Positions 43,770-53,051 of a DNA stretch of 64,000 bases are shown one piece after another. Below the pieces are notes generated by a model. It saw nothing but the letters and a program-made list of their open reading frames with translations. It made no database searches and was not told the DNA's origin. This DNA comes from Candidatus Caccoplasma merdavium (GTDB taxonomy: Bacteria; Bacteroidota; Bacteroidia; Bacteroidales; UBA11471): positions 1 through 64,000 of the forward strand of contig DVLI01000011.1 in the NCBI GenBank assembly GCA_018715595.1, given 5' to 3'. The position numbers and the translations under genes are program-made. Position 1 is the first letter of the stretch. Every line of letters starts with the position of its first letter.

Positions 43770-45236
43770 TCAACACACGTCTTCGAGATTGGGGAGGATA
43801 TAGCGGTCATATCCTTTCAGCACCAATCCGGCTTTGTTGATTTCGAGGAACGAGCTGCCCGACCCTTCACCGAAAGCCCCTCCGATGTAGGCAATCAGGT
43901 CGTCGCTGGTAATCATTCCGTTCTCGATGAGCGACGAGAGCCCTTTGAAGAGATATTCGCGCGAAGTCGACATCTCATGCTGGTAGAAGGCTATGACACC
44001 ATAGGAAAGGGCCAACTGACGCATCGTGCGTTCACTGTAACATACGGCCAGCACCGGGTCCTGACCACGATAGGCGGCCAGGTTGCGAGCCGTGCGGCCG
44101 GTGTAGCTGTCGGTAACGATGGCTTTCACGCCGAGCACCTTGGCCGACTCCACGGCATGCTTGGCCAGGAACGAGGTGGTGTCGATGACTTCCCCTTCGA
44201 CGTTTACCTGAATATCGTTGTCGGAGAGTTTCGAAAGCTCGGCTTCCTTGGCGATGCGCGACATGGTGGCAATGGCCTCCACGGGATATTTGCCATAGGC
44301 GGTCTCGCCGCTCAGCATGAGGGCGTCGGTGCGATAATAGATGGCATTGGCAATATCGGTCACCTCGGCGCGGGTGGGACGCGGATTTTTTATCATCGAA
44401 TGCAACATCTGCGTGGCCACGATAACAGGCTTCTTGGCCTGCACGCATTTCTTGATGAGACGGCGCTGTATGCCGGGGATCTTCTCCTGCGGCACCTCGA
44501 TGCCCAGGTCGCCGCGGGCGACCATGACGCCGTAGGCCACTTCGAGTATCTCGTCGATATTGTCGACACCTTCCTGGTTCTCGATTTTGGCAATGATTTT
44601 TATCTTGCTGTTGTGGGCATCGAGAATCTCCTGTATGGCCAAGACATCTTGCCGGTTGCGCACAAACGAGTGGGCGATAAAATCGATGTCCTTGTCGATG
44701 GCATAGAGAATGTTGCGACGGTCCTTCTCGGTGAGGGCGGGCAGGTTGATGCGCACACCGGGCACGTTCACACTCTTACGCGAGCCCAGTTCTCCGGCAT
44801 TCTGCGCCACGCACAAGAGGTAGTCTTCGTGCTTTTCGAGTACGCGGAATTCGAGTTCGCCGTCGTCGATGAGCACGACACTGTCGACCGAAAGGTCTTT
44901 GGTGAAGTCGACATACGATACGTTGATTTGGTCATGTGTCGTAAAAGCATCGGGCTTGCCCGACATGCGCACAATATCGCCGGCGGTAAAGGAAATGCTC
45001 CCGTCATTCTCTATAAAAGTCGTTCTCACTTCGGGGCCTTTCGTGTCCATGAGAATGGCTATCGTATTGGAAACAGCTCTTACATTATTAATAATACGGT
45101 CGAAGCCTTCGGCGGTGAGGTGGGCCGAATTCATTCGCACTACGTTCATTCCGTTTTCGAAAAGTGCACGCACGAAATCGACGTCGCAACGCTTGTCCGA
45201 AACCGTAGCAACAATCTTTGTCTGTTTTGATGTCAT
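43770..45236 (-). CDS. pyk: Pyruvate kinase
   Basis: It forms pyruvate and ATP from phosphoenolpyruvate, the last step of glycolysis. The 488 residues include TKIVATVSDKRCDVDFVRALFENGMNVVRMN, split here as TKIVATVSDKRCD and FENGMNVVRMN, the signature IIAKIENQEGVDNIDEIL, split as IIAKIENQEGVDN, and MVARGDLGIEVPQE, with MLSGETAYGKYPVEA near the middle. The C-terminal regulatory domain is present. The aroQ gene lies 16 bases upstream. Confidence 0.97.
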   Translation of the reverse strand: MTSKQTKIVATVSDKRCDVDFVRALFENGMNVVRMNSAHLTAEGFDRIINNVRAVSNTIAILMDTKGPEVRTTFIENDGSISFTAGDIVRMSGKPDAFTTHDQINVSYVDFTKDLSVDSVVLIDDGELEFRVLEKHEDYLLCVAQNAGELGSRKSVNVPGVRINLPALTEKDRRNILYAIDKDIDFIAHSFVRNRQDVLAIQEILDAHNSKIKIIAKIENQEGVDNIDEILEVAYGVMVARGDLGIEVPQEKIPGIQRRLIKKCVQAKKPVIVATQMLHSMIKNPRPTRAEVTDIANAIYYRTDALMLSGETAYGKYPVEAIATMSRIAKEAELSKLSDNDIQVNVEGEVIDTTSFLAKHAVESAKVLGVKAIVTDSYTGRTARNLAAYRGQDPVLAVCYSERTMRQLALSYGVIAFYQHEMSTSREYLFKGLSSLIENGMITSDDLIAYIGGAFGEGSGSSFLEINKAGLVLKGYDRYILPNLEDVC

Positions 45237-45252
45237 ATTATATAGGATAGGT

Positions 45253-45684
45253 TTACTTGTTTTTTTCTGTTTCGAGAAGCGCCTCGACGGCGAGGCGGTA
45301 AGAGTCGAGCCCGAAACCGGCTATCGAACCCCGACAGGCGGCGGCAATCATCGACACATGGCGATAAGGCTCACGGGCATGGATATTGGAAATGTGCACT
45401 TCGACCACAGGTGCCGGCACGGCCCTGATGGCATCGGAAAGAGCAATGGAGGTGTGGGTGTAGGCTCCGGCATTGAGCACAATGCCCACGGGCGAGAAAC
45501 CGCACGCGTGGATTTGGTTTATCAACTCGCCTTCGACGTTCGACTGGTAATAGTGAATGGTGTGGTGGGGATAGCGGGCCCGCAACGTTTCGAGATAACT
45601 TTCAAACGAAGCGTCGCCATAAACGCTCTTCTCGCGTTTCCCCAACAAATTCAAGTTCGGTCCGTTAATAATCCATATATCCAT
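45253..45684 (-). CDS. aroQ: 3-dehydroquinate dehydratase, type II
   Basis: It dehydrates 3-dehydroquinate in the shikimate pathway. The 143 residues show the type II pattern: INGPNLNLLGKREKSVYGD with the active-site Tyr, NAGAYTHTSIALSDAI, and VEVHISNIHAREPYRHVS with the catalytic His. It precedes pyk on the minus strand and diverges from xerD. Confidence 0.97.
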   Translation of the reverse strand: MDIWIINGPNLNLLGKREKSVYGDASFESYLETLRARYPHHTIHYYQSNVEGELINQIHACGFSPVGIVLNAGAYTHTSIALSDAIRAVPAPVVEVHISNIHAREPYRHVSMIAAACRGSIAGFGLDSYRLAVEALLETEKNK

Positions 45685-45700
45685 AAGTCAAAAGATTTCG

Positions 45701-45708
45701 TATCTTTG
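45701..45708 (+). promoter_or_regulatory. -7 box TATCTTTG upstream of xerD
   Basis: It matches TAnnTTTG; the distance to the xerD ATG is about 96 bases. No clear -33 box is seen. Confidence 0.55.
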
Positions 45709-45804
45709 CCACCAGGAAAACCTCCAATCAGGGAGAGAAGTTCGATTGTAACAAAATTTTCGGCAAAAGTACAAAAAGATTACGAAATACAGCGCAATAT
45801 CACC

Positions 45805-46713
45805 ATGATTGTTAGCCATTCGAAGTTGTTAAAATCGTTCTCGCGCCACCTGAAACTCGAAAAAGGAGTCTCGGACAATACCATCGACGGCTATCTGCAT
45901 GACGTAGACAAACTCTTCCGTTACCTCTCCCCCGACTCAGAACCCAGCATCGACCAACTGGCCGGAGCCAACATCACCCAGTTTATCTGCCAGTTGCAAG
46001 ACCTCGGCATACAGGCCCGCTCCCAAGCCCGCATCATCTCGGGGCTGAAAGCCTTCTACACCTTCCTGCGCCTCGAAGGGTACATCGACAACGACCCGAT
46101 GGAACTCATCGAAGGTCCCAAGTTGGGCCGCAAGTTGCCCGAAGTCCTCACCGTCGAGGAGATAGATGCCATCATCGGGTCGTTCGACATGTCACGCCCC
46201 GAAAGCCAACGCAACCGCGCCATCATCGAGACGATGTATGACTGTGGGCTGCGGGTCTCGGAACTCGTTGGGTTGCGCCTCTCGCAGATACATGCCGACG
46301 ACGAGTACATCATCGTCGAGGGAAAAGGCAGCAAGCAGCGGCTCGTCCCCATCTCGCAAAACGCCCTGCACGAGATACGGCTCTACCTGCAAGACCGCCG
46401 CCACCTCACCCCCAAACGGGGCGACGAAGACATACTCTTCCTCAACCGGCGCGGCGGACGCCTGAGCCGCGTGATGATATTCTACATCATCAAGGAACGG
46501 TGCGAAGCCTGCGGCATACAAAAAAACATCAGCCCCCACACCCTGCGCCACAGCTTTGCCACCCACCTGCTCGAAGGGGGAGCCAACCTGCGCGCCATAC
46601 AACAAATGCTCGGCCACGAAAGCATCACCACCACCGAAATCTATGTGCATCTCGACAATGCCCTGTTGCGCAGCGAGATACTCACCCACCACCCCCGCAA
46701 CCACCGGAAGTGA
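45805..46713 (+). CDS. xerD: Tyrosine recombinase XerD
   Basis: It resolves chromosome dimers at dif with XerC. The 302 residues are the family length, with the core-binding domain (about 1-90) and all catalytic residues: R in YDCGLRVSELVGL, HTLRHSFATHLLEGG, LGHESITTTEIYVHL with the nucleophile Tyr. ATG 45805 begins the well-conserved part; the open frame extends far upstream without support. It is core, not part of the mobile element. Confidence 0.96.
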   Translation: MIVSHSKLLKSFSRHLKLEKGVSDNTIDGYLHDVDKLFRYLSPDSEPSIDQLAGANITQFICQLQDLGIQARSQARIISGLKAFYTFLRLEGYIDNDPMELIEGPKLGRKLPEVLTVEEIDAIIGSFDMSRPESQRNRAIIETMYDCGLRVSELVGLRLSQIHADDEYIIVEGKGSKQRLVPISQNALHEIRLYLQDRRHLTPKRGDEDILFLNRRGGRLSRVMIFYIIKERCEACGIQKNISPHTLRHSFATHLLEGGANLRAIQQMLGHESITTTEIYVHLDNALLRSEILTHHPRNHRK

Positions 46714-46792
46714 AAAATCATCGCTCCGACCCCATCCGGCACGAGACAAGCGCGGGAAATATCCACGGCTTGCAAAGACAAAATATATTCGC

Positions 46793-46800
46793 TACATTTG
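46793..46800 (+). promoter_or_regulatory. -7 box TACATTTG of the GT2 gene
   Basis: It matches TAnnTTTG and lies 22 bases before ATG 46823. It excludes the longer in-frame start at 46556. Confidence 0.6.
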
Positions 46801-46822
46801 CTCGTCACACAACTATCGACAC

Positions 46823-47662
46823 ATGACTTCACCGGCAATAAGCATCATCGTTCCCTGTTTCAAGCAGGCCGAATATCTGCCCGAAGCGCTCGACTCGCTC
46901 ATCGCCCAAACTTTTGAGAACTGGGAAGCGATTGTCGTAAACGACGGGTCACCCGACCACACCGAGGAAATCGCCCTCGCCTACGCTGCCAAGGACCCCC
47001 GCATCAAATATCTGCCGCTCGAAAACGGCGGCGTGGCCCGAGCCCGAAACCGGGGCATCGCCATCGCCCAAGGCGAGTATATCCTACCGCTCGACGCCGA
47101 CGATACCATCGCCCCCACTTATCTCGAAAAAGCCAAAGCCGCACTCGACAACAATCCGGCCCTCAAAGCCGTCTATTGCCAAGCGCAACTCTTCGGCAGC
47201 CAAAAGGGACCCTGGGGAGTCAAATACCGCGACTATAAAACACTGCTCGTTGTCAATTCGATATTCGTCACGACCCTCTTCCGCAAAGCCGACGCCGAGG
47301 CCATCGGGGGATTCGACGAGAAAATGATCTCGGGACATGAAGACTGGGATTTCTTCATTCGCCTCCTCGGCGGAGACGGACACATCTACCAAATACCCGA
47401 AACACTCTTCAACTACCGCATCAAGAATTTGTCGCGGAACACCGAAGCCGTCAAACGGCTTTCCGACACCCAATACTACCTGCTCGACAAGAACCGGGCT
47501 CTTTACCAGCAATTCTATCCGCTGCCTTTCAACGGTATCGGAGGCGCCGAAATCATGGCCGCAGAGGCCGAAGCCCTGCGTAGCGAAGTCGTCAAATACC
47601 GTGAACGACGGCGAAACCGATGGTACAAGAGACTATACCGCGCCCTGTTGGGCAAGCAATAG
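46823..47662 (+). CDS. Glycosyltransferase family 2
   Basis: A 279-residue GT-A enzyme. The N-terminus ISIIVPCFKQAEYLPEALDSLIAQTFENWEAIVVND, split: ISIIVPCFKQAEYLPEAL and WEAIVVNDGSPD, and the DxD-type PLDADDTIAP are complete. The likely acceptor base lies in SGHEDWDFFIRLL. The C-terminus is basic. It heads a run of three glycan genes on this strand, with its own promoter box. Sugar and acceptor are unknown; cell-surface glycan is likely. Confidence 0.93.
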   Translation: MTSPAISIIVPCFKQAEYLPEALDSLIAQTFENWEAIVVNDGSPDHTEEIALAYAAKDPRIKYLPLENGGVARARNRGIAIAQGEYILPLDADDTIAPTYLEKAKAALDNNPALKAVYCQAQLFGSQKGPWGVKYRDYKTLLVVNSIFVTTLFRKADAEAIGGFDEKMISGHEDWDFFIRLLGGDGHIYQIPETLFNYRIKNLSRNTEAVKRLSDTQYYLLDKNRALYQQFYPLPFNGIGGAEIMAAEAEALRSEVVKYRERRRNRWYKRLYRALLGKQ

Positions 47663-47728
47663 GGCATACCCGACAAAAAAGCTGAAACAATCTCTACACC
47701 GCCCTGTTGCCGGAAGACAAATTTAACC

Positions 47729-47736
47729 TACCTTTG
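47729..47736 (+). promoter_or_regulatory. -7 box TACCTTTG of the second GT2 gene
   Basis: It matches TAnnTTTG and lies 28 bases before ATG 47765. Confidence 0.6.
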
Positions 47737-47764
47737 CAGCCTCAAAAGAGCACAAGAAAAAGAC

Positions 47765-48727
47765 ATGAAAGTTTCTGTGATTATTCCCAATTACTGCCAC
47801 GCCCGCTTTTTGAACAGACGCATCGACTCGGTACTCAACCAGACCTACGACGATTTCGAGGTCATCATTCTCGACGACTGCTCCACCGACAACAGCCGCG
47901 ACATCATCGAGACATACCGCCACCACCCCCGCGTGTCGCATATCGTCTACAACGAAAAGAACAGCGGGTCGACCTTCGTGCAATGGGACAAGGGCTTCGA
48001 ACTGGCACAAGGCCAATACATCTGGATTGCCGAGAGCGACGATGAGGCCGCCCCTACCTTCCTCGAAGAATGCGTCACCCAACTCGAAAAACACCCCTCG
48101 GCCACGATAGCTTTCTCCGACTGCCTTTTTGTCGACGAAAACACCGAGGACCTGCACGAGCCCAAATTGCAACTCTCCTACCGGCTGAGAGACAAAAAAC
48201 GCGACACGCCCTACACCCTTTTCGACGGCCGGGCGTTTATCAACCACCGCATGTTCTACCAGAACTATATCATGAACGCCAGCATGGTCGTTTTCCGCAA
48301 AGACGCCCGCCCCACAAACGAAGCCTACAAAAAATACCGCTATGTGGGCGACTGGCTTTTCTGGGTAGGCTTGCTGCTCAACGGCGACGCCGTGTATATC
48401 GACAAGCCCCTCGACTACTTCCGCCAACACGGCAAGAACACCACCTCGAAATCGATTTCCACGGGAAACAACTACAAAGAGATGGCCCACCTGATGCAGG
48501 ACATCTGCCGGCAGGTAAATCCGCCGCGAGGATTCAAGCTCTTTCTTTACGGGCGTTTCCTGGTACGCATCAAACGCCTGCACAAAGGCTTTGAATACCG
48601 ACACGACACCATCGAAGAGATTTACGACTATTGGGGCGATATACAGAACCCGCTGACGGCCATCGTCTGGTACCGCCTGGCAAAAATCCTGCACATCTAC
48701 CGCGACGAGAAACCGTATATGCCCTGA
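47765..48727 (+). CDS. Glycosyltransferase family 2
   Basis: A 320-residue GT-A enzyme. VSVIIPNYCHARFLNRRIDS and FEVIILDDCSTDNSRDII start the fold, and WIAESDDEAAPTFLE holds the DxD-type site. The middle region (GDWLFWVGLLLNGDAVYIDKP) matches GT2 members that build O-antigens or capsules. It has a separate -7 box and follows the first GT2 gene by 102 bases. The substrate is unknown. Confidence 0.92.
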   Translation: MKVSVIIPNYCHARFLNRRIDSVLNQTYDDFEVIILDDCSTDNSRDIIETYRHHPRVSHIVYNEKNSGSTFVQWDKGFELAQGQYIWIAESDDEAAPTFLEECVTQLEKHPSATIAFSDCLFVDENTEDLHEPKLQLSYRLRDKKRDTPYTLFDGRAFINHRMFYQNYIMNASMVVFRKDARPTNEAYKKYRYVGDWLFWVGLLLNGDAVYIDKPLDYFRQHGKNTTSKSISTGNNYKEMAHLMQDICRQVNPPRGFKLFLYGRFLVRIKRLHKGFEYRHDTIEEIYDYWGDIQNPLTAIVWYRLAKILHIYRDEKPYMP

Positions 48728-48799
48728 TTCCACCTCCCCGCGTGCAGCAATAGGCGACACTCGGCCATTTTATAAATATACCTCGAAACGCTTACAGAC

Positions 48800-49597
48800 A
48801 TGTCTTCAAACGTCAAAATCGTCATTCCCGTATACCAGGTGCCCCTCACCCCGCAGGAGGAACTGTCGGTAAAACAGTCGGCAAAAGTGTTGCACAACTA
48901 TCCGATATGCTTCGTCGTGCCGCAAGGATTATCGACCGAAAGCCTCCAAGCACTCGTCCCCCAGGCCGAAATCATCGCCGTGAGTGACGAATGGCTGGGT
49001 CGCAAAAACGGCATCGGCGGCTATAACCGCATGATGATGTCACGCGAATTTTACGACCTGTTTTCCGACATGGAGTATATTCTCATCTGCCAGCCCGACG
49101 TGTGGATATTCCGCGATGAATTGGAGGCATGGTGCCAAAAAGGCTATGACTATGTGGGGGCACCGTGGATCAAGCACCCGAGATACAAGCATTTCATTCC
49201 CCGGGCATGGCTCCACCTGCAAAAGGCATTCCACCCGCAACGACTCGTGCACCGGCTCGACACGCTCGGCCGCATCGGCAACGGCGGCCTCTCGCTGCGT
49301 CGGGTCGGCTCGTTCAGAAACGCTTGCGCAAAATACCAGAAAACCATCGACCACTTCTGCCGGCACCGGCACCACCTCTACAACGAAGATGTCTTCTGGG
49401 CCGTCATTCCCAAAGAATTCAAATACCCCACGGTCGAAGAGGCACTGGGCTTCTCATTCGATGTGAAACCCGGCCTGCTCTATGAGATGAGCGGCGAAAA
49501 ACTGCCGTTCGGCTGTCACGGGTGGACCAAACCGCGGCTCTTCAAATTCTGGAAGAACCACATTCCCTATACCCCCGAGCCTGAAACACGGCAATAA
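48800..49597 (+). CDS. DUF5672 protein, glycosyltransferase-like
   Basis: A 265-residue protein of the DUF5672 family, found in glycan clusters. Recognisable parts are VKIVIPVYQ at the start, YILICQPDVWIFRDEL with a D-x-W/D site, KGYDYVGAPWIKH, GNGGLSLRRV, YNEDVFWAVIP and the end LPFGCHGWTKP. The sequence pattern resembles a GT-A fold, and DUF5672 is generally thought to be a glycosyltransferase. It follows the second GT2 gene by 72 bases. Confidence 0.9.
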   Translation: MSSNVKIVIPVYQVPLTPQEELSVKQSAKVLHNYPICFVVPQGLSTESLQALVPQAEIIAVSDEWLGRKNGIGGYNRMMMSREFYDLFSDMEYILICQPDVWIFRDELEAWCQKGYDYVGAPWIKHPRYKHFIPRAWLHLQKAFHPQRLVHRLDTLGRIGNGGLSLRRVGSFRNACAKYQKTIDHFCRHRHHLYNEDVFWAVIPKEFKYPTVEEALGFSFDVKPGLLYEMSGEKLPFGCHGWTKPRLFKFWKNHIPYTPEPETRQ

Positions 49598-49726
49598 CCC
49601 GTCCCAAACGCAGCAAAGAGTGTGCACGCCTCTGGCAACGCACCGCAAGACGGCCGTTACACAAGAGAAAAAAGAAAAAGAGAAAATCGACGCGGGAAAG
49701 AACGTACAGAAAAAGAAGACAGAGCG

Positions 49727-50359
49727 CTATTTGCGACCGAAGTCGGCCGGCACCTCTCCCCACTCGCGGGTCTCCCACTTGACAATTTTGTTGGCATAAG
49801 CATTCTCCCGCAACCACTTCTCGGCGCGGGCAATAAGGTCGAATATGGGAGCGTTCTTCTCGGTGCGCGCCAACTTGGTTTTGCACTGCTTGGCCCGTAC
49901 CCAGGCAATGGCATTGCGGCTGTCGGAGCAGACGGTCATCGCGCTGTTGTTCTTTTTCAACAACGCCAACGCATGCACCAGCGCCAAGAACTCACCCACA
50001 TTGTTGGTTCCGTCGGGAAAAGGTCCCACCCTGAAAAGCACCTGGCCCGTGCGCACATACACCCCGCGATACTCCATCACACCGGGATTGCCGAGACACG
50101 ACGCATCGACCGCCACCGAGTCGAGCAACCATTCGGGGCACGACGCCGTCACCGGCGCCGCCCCGCTCCCCGAGGCCGACCGCCCGGCATAATAGGCCGA
50201 ATAACCTTCCCGAAAAGCCGCCGTAGCCTCTTCTTGCGAAGCAAAACTCTTGTATTTGGCGCCGGCATAGTTCTGCACCTGCCTACGGCACTCCGCCCAA
50301 GAAGAATATATTCCCGGCGAAACGCCCTCCCACACCACATAATATTTCGAATTTCCCAT
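49727..50359 (-). CDS. rnhA: Ribonuclease H with viroplasmin domain
   Basis: It cuts RNA in RNA-DNA hybrids. The N-terminal viroplasmin-like domain (KYYVVWEGVSPGIYSSWAEC, about 1-50) binds hybrids; the RNase H domain has the acidic residues in VDASCLGNPGVMEYRGV, NNVGEFLALVHAL and VCSDSRNAIAWV. I chose ATG 50359 (MGNSKYYVVW); the frame extends to 50383. It is convergent with the glycan genes and diverges from aroK. Confidence 0.93.
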   Translation of the reverse strand: MGNSKYYVVWEGVSPGIYSSWAECRRQVQNYAGAKYKSFASQEEATAAFREGYSAYYAGRSASGSGAAPVTASCPEWLLDSVAVDASCLGNPGVMEYRGVYVRTGQVLFRVGPFPDGTNNVGEFLALVHALALLKKNNSAMTVCSDSRNAIAWVRAKQCKTKLARTEKNAPIFDLIARAEKWLRENAYANKIVKWETREWGEVPADFGRK

Positions 50360-50420
50360 CTTACCGTTGCTTTTGCCACACAAATATAGGGATATTTATT
50401 GAGTTGTCGGCAAAATAGGT

Positions 50421-50428
50421 TATTTTTG
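50421..50428 (+). promoter_or_regulatory. -7 box TATTTTTG of aroK
   Basis: It matches TAnnTTTG and lies 41 bases before the aroK ATG. Confidence 0.6.
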
Positions 50429-50469
50429 CAGTTGTCAAGCAAGAGACACAGCAGACACGAAACAACCCA

Positions 50470-51009
50470 ATGAAACGCATCTTCCTCATCGGATTCATGG
50501 GCTCGGGAAAAACGACCCTCGGCAAAGCCCTCTCCCGCCAGTTAGGCATCGACTTCATCGACCTCGACCTTTACATCGAAGCCCGATACCACAAAACCAT
50601 ACGGGAAATCTTTGCCGAAAGTGGAGAAGAACGGTTCAGGCAAATCGAGAAATCACTCCTGCACGAAGTCGCCGACTTCGAAAACGTCATCATTGCAGCC
50701 GGCGGAGGAACCCCCTGCTTCTTCGACAACATCGACTACATGAACGCGCACGGGACCTGCATCTACTTGAAGGCCACGACCGACGAGCTATGCCACCGGC
50801 TGGCCAACGGCCGCGACACCCGCCCCCTCTTGCAGGGAAAAAACGATGAGGAGCTGCGGCAATACATCGAACACACCCTGTCGCAACGCGACCCCTTCTA
50901 CTCCCGCGCCGCCCTCCATTTCGACACCGGGACACTCAATACCCGGCGCGAAATCGACAACACGGTAGAACGGTTGCTGCAACACCTCCGCGACAAACAG
51001 ATGGCTTGA
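50470..51009 (+). CDS. aroK: Shikimate kinase
   Basis: It phosphorylates shikimate in aromatic amino acid synthesis. The 179 residues hold Walker A FIGFMGSGKTTLGKAL, the shikimate-binding DFIDLDLYIE and FRQIEKSLL, the GGGTP motif, and the lid Arg in GRDTRPLLQG. Third scattered shikimate-pathway gene in this window. The kor genes follow after 192 bases. Confidence 0.96.
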   Translation: MKRIFLIGFMGSGKTTLGKALSRQLGIDFIDLDLYIEARYHKTIREIFAESGEERFRQIEKSLLHEVADFENVIIAAGGGTPCFFDNIDYMNAHGTCIYLKATTDELCHRLANGRDTRPLLQGKNDEELRQYIEHTLSQRDPFYSRAALHFDTGTLNTRREIDNTVERLLQHLRDKQMA

Positions 51010-51201
51010 CAACGCAAGAGAGAGGAAAAGAACGATTTTTCCACAAACCAGTTGTTTGAATTACATTTTTTTATTTCCTTTGCGGTTTCAAAAGAAATCT
51101 GTTTGCAATACGACAGTTTTTGCTACGCAATGAAAGAACAAAAAAAAACAGTTAACAAAACGACATAAGATAAAGTACGAATCAACATAAAACAAGGCAT
51201 T

Positions 51202-53049
51202 ATGTCAGAACAAACACATGTGAAAGAATTAGAAAATGTAGTCGTTCGTTTCTCGGGCGACTCGGGCGACGGCATGCAACTGGCCGGCAACCTCTTTTCT
51301 AACATTTCGGCCGCCATCGGAGACGAAATATCGACCTTCCCCGATTATCCCGCCGAGATACGCGCCCCGCAAGGAACACTGGGCGGAGTATCAGGATTCC
51401 AAGTACACATAGGCAAAGGCGTTTACACCCCCGGCGACAAAGCCGATGTGCTGGTAGCCATGAACCCTGCGGCGCTGAAAACCAACATCAAATATGTAAA
51501 ACCCAACGGTGTCATACTCTTCGACACCGACTCATTCGAGAAAAGCGACCTCGAAAAAGCCGCTTTCAAGACCGACGACCCCTTTGCCGAACTCGGCATC
51601 ACCCAACAACTCGTGCCCGTGGCCATCACCACCATGGTGAAAGACTCCCTCGCCGACTCAGGACTCGACAACAAAGCCATACTGCGTTGCAAGAACATGT
51701 TCGCCCTCGGCCTCATCTGCTGGCTCTTTGAACGCCCGCTCGAACAGGCCGAACACCTGTTGCAAAACAAATTCGCCAAAAAGCCGTCGATTCTCGAAGC
51801 CAACATCAAGGTCATGACCGACGGATACCACTACGGCGGAAACATTCACGCCTCGGTCACCACCTATCACATCGAAACCAGCGATGCCAGAAAAGGTATC
51901 TATACCGACATCAACGGCAACCGCGCCACGGCACTGGGGCTCATCGCCGCCTCCGAAAAATCGGGACGCCCCCTCTTCCTGGGCAGCTACCCCATCACCC
52001 CGGCCAGCGACATTCTGCACGAATTGGCCAAACGCAAGGACCTCGGCGTGAAAGTGGTACAGGCCGAAGACGAAATCGCCGGCGTATGCACCGCCATCGG
52101 CGCCAGTTTCGCCGGCGACCTGGCCGCCACCTCGACCTCGGGACCCGGTCTCGCCTTGAAGAGCGAAGCCATAGGTCTCGCCGTCATGGCCGAATTGCCG
52201 CTCGTCATCATCGACGTGCAACGCGGCGGACCATCGACCGGCCTGCCCACCAAGTCGGAACAGACCGACCTGCTGCAAGCCCTCTACGGCCGCAACGGCG
52301 AGTCGCCCGTTGTCGTGCTGGCCGCCTCGACCCCGACCAACTGCTTCGACATGGCCTTCCAAGCCGCCAAAATCGCGCTCGAACACATGACCCCCGTCAT
52401 CTTGCTCACCGACGCCTTCATCGCCAACGGCTCCTCGGCCTGGCGCATTCCCGAAATGAGCGAATACCCCGACATCAAGCCCAACTATGTAAAACCCGAA
52501 ATGCTCGCCGAGGACTGGAAACCCTACAAACGCGACCCCGAGACACACGTCCGTTACTGGGCCATACCGGGCACCGAAGGCTTCATGCACCGGCTGGGCG
52601 GTCTCGAAAAAGACAATGTGACCAGTGCCATATCGACCGACCCCGCCAACCACCAACGCATGACCGACCTGCGTCAGGCCAAAATCGACTACATCGCCAA
52701 CTGCATTCCCGCCCTCGAAGTCAAGGGGAACCCCGATGCCGACCTGCTCGTCGTAGGCTGGGGCGGCACCTACGGACACCTCTTCTCGGCCGTCGATGAG
52801 CTGAACCACGAAGGCAAGAAAGTGGCACTCGCACACTTCAACTACATCAACCCCCTGCCCGCCAACACCGCCGAGGTGCTGAAACGCTACAAGAAAGTGG
52901 TCGTATGCGAACAGAACAACGGACAGTTCGCCACCCAGCTCTGCGGCAAAATCCCGGGGCTCGTCGTCAACCGCTTCAACCGCGTACAAGGCCAGCCTTT
53001 CATGGTAAGCGAGCTGAAAGAACATTTCATTAAACTTATGGAGGAATAA
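51202..53049 (+). CDS. korA: 2-oxoglutarate (2-oxoacid):ferredoxin oxidoreductase, alpha subunit
   Basis: With KorB it makes or consumes 2-oxoglutarate and CoA with reduced ferredoxin in anaerobic metabolism. The 615-residue protein is a gamma-alpha fusion: the first part (about 1-190, VVRFSGDSGDGMQLAGNLF) is the gamma domain, the rest the alpha/pyrimidine-binding part (FLGSYPITPASDILHELAK, SGPGLALKSEAIGLAVMAELP, split: SGPGLALKSEAIG). The end CEQNNGQFATQLCGK is typical. korB follows after 2 bases. Confidence 0.95.
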   Translation: MSEQTHVKELENVVVRFSGDSGDGMQLAGNLFSNISAAIGDEISTFPDYPAEIRAPQGTLGGVSGFQVHIGKGVYTPGDKADVLVAMNPAALKTNIKYVKPNGVILFDTDSFEKSDLEKAAFKTDDPFAELGITQQLVPVAITTMVKDSLADSGLDNKAILRCKNMFALGLICWLFERPLEQAEHLLQNKFAKKPSILEANIKVMTDGYHYGGNIHASVTTYHIETSDARKGIYTDINGNRATALGLIAASEKSGRPLFLGSYPITPASDILHELAKRKDLGVKVVQAEDEIAGVCTAIGASFAGDLAATSTSGPGLALKSEAIGLAVMAELPLVIIDVQRGGPSTGLPTKSEQTDLLQALYGRNGESPVVVLAASTPTNCFDMAFQAAKIALEHMTPVILLTDAFIANGSSAWRIPEMSEYPDIKPNYVKPEMLAEDWKPYKRDPETHVRYWAIPGTEGFMHRLGGLEKDNVTSAISTDPANHQRMTDLRQAKIDYIANCIPALEVKGNPDADLLVVGWGGTYGHLFSAVDELNHEGKKVALAHFNYINPLPANTAEVLKRYKKVVVCEQNNGQFATQLCGKIPGLVVNRFNRVQGQPFMVSELKEHFIKLMEE

Positions 53050-53051
53050 CC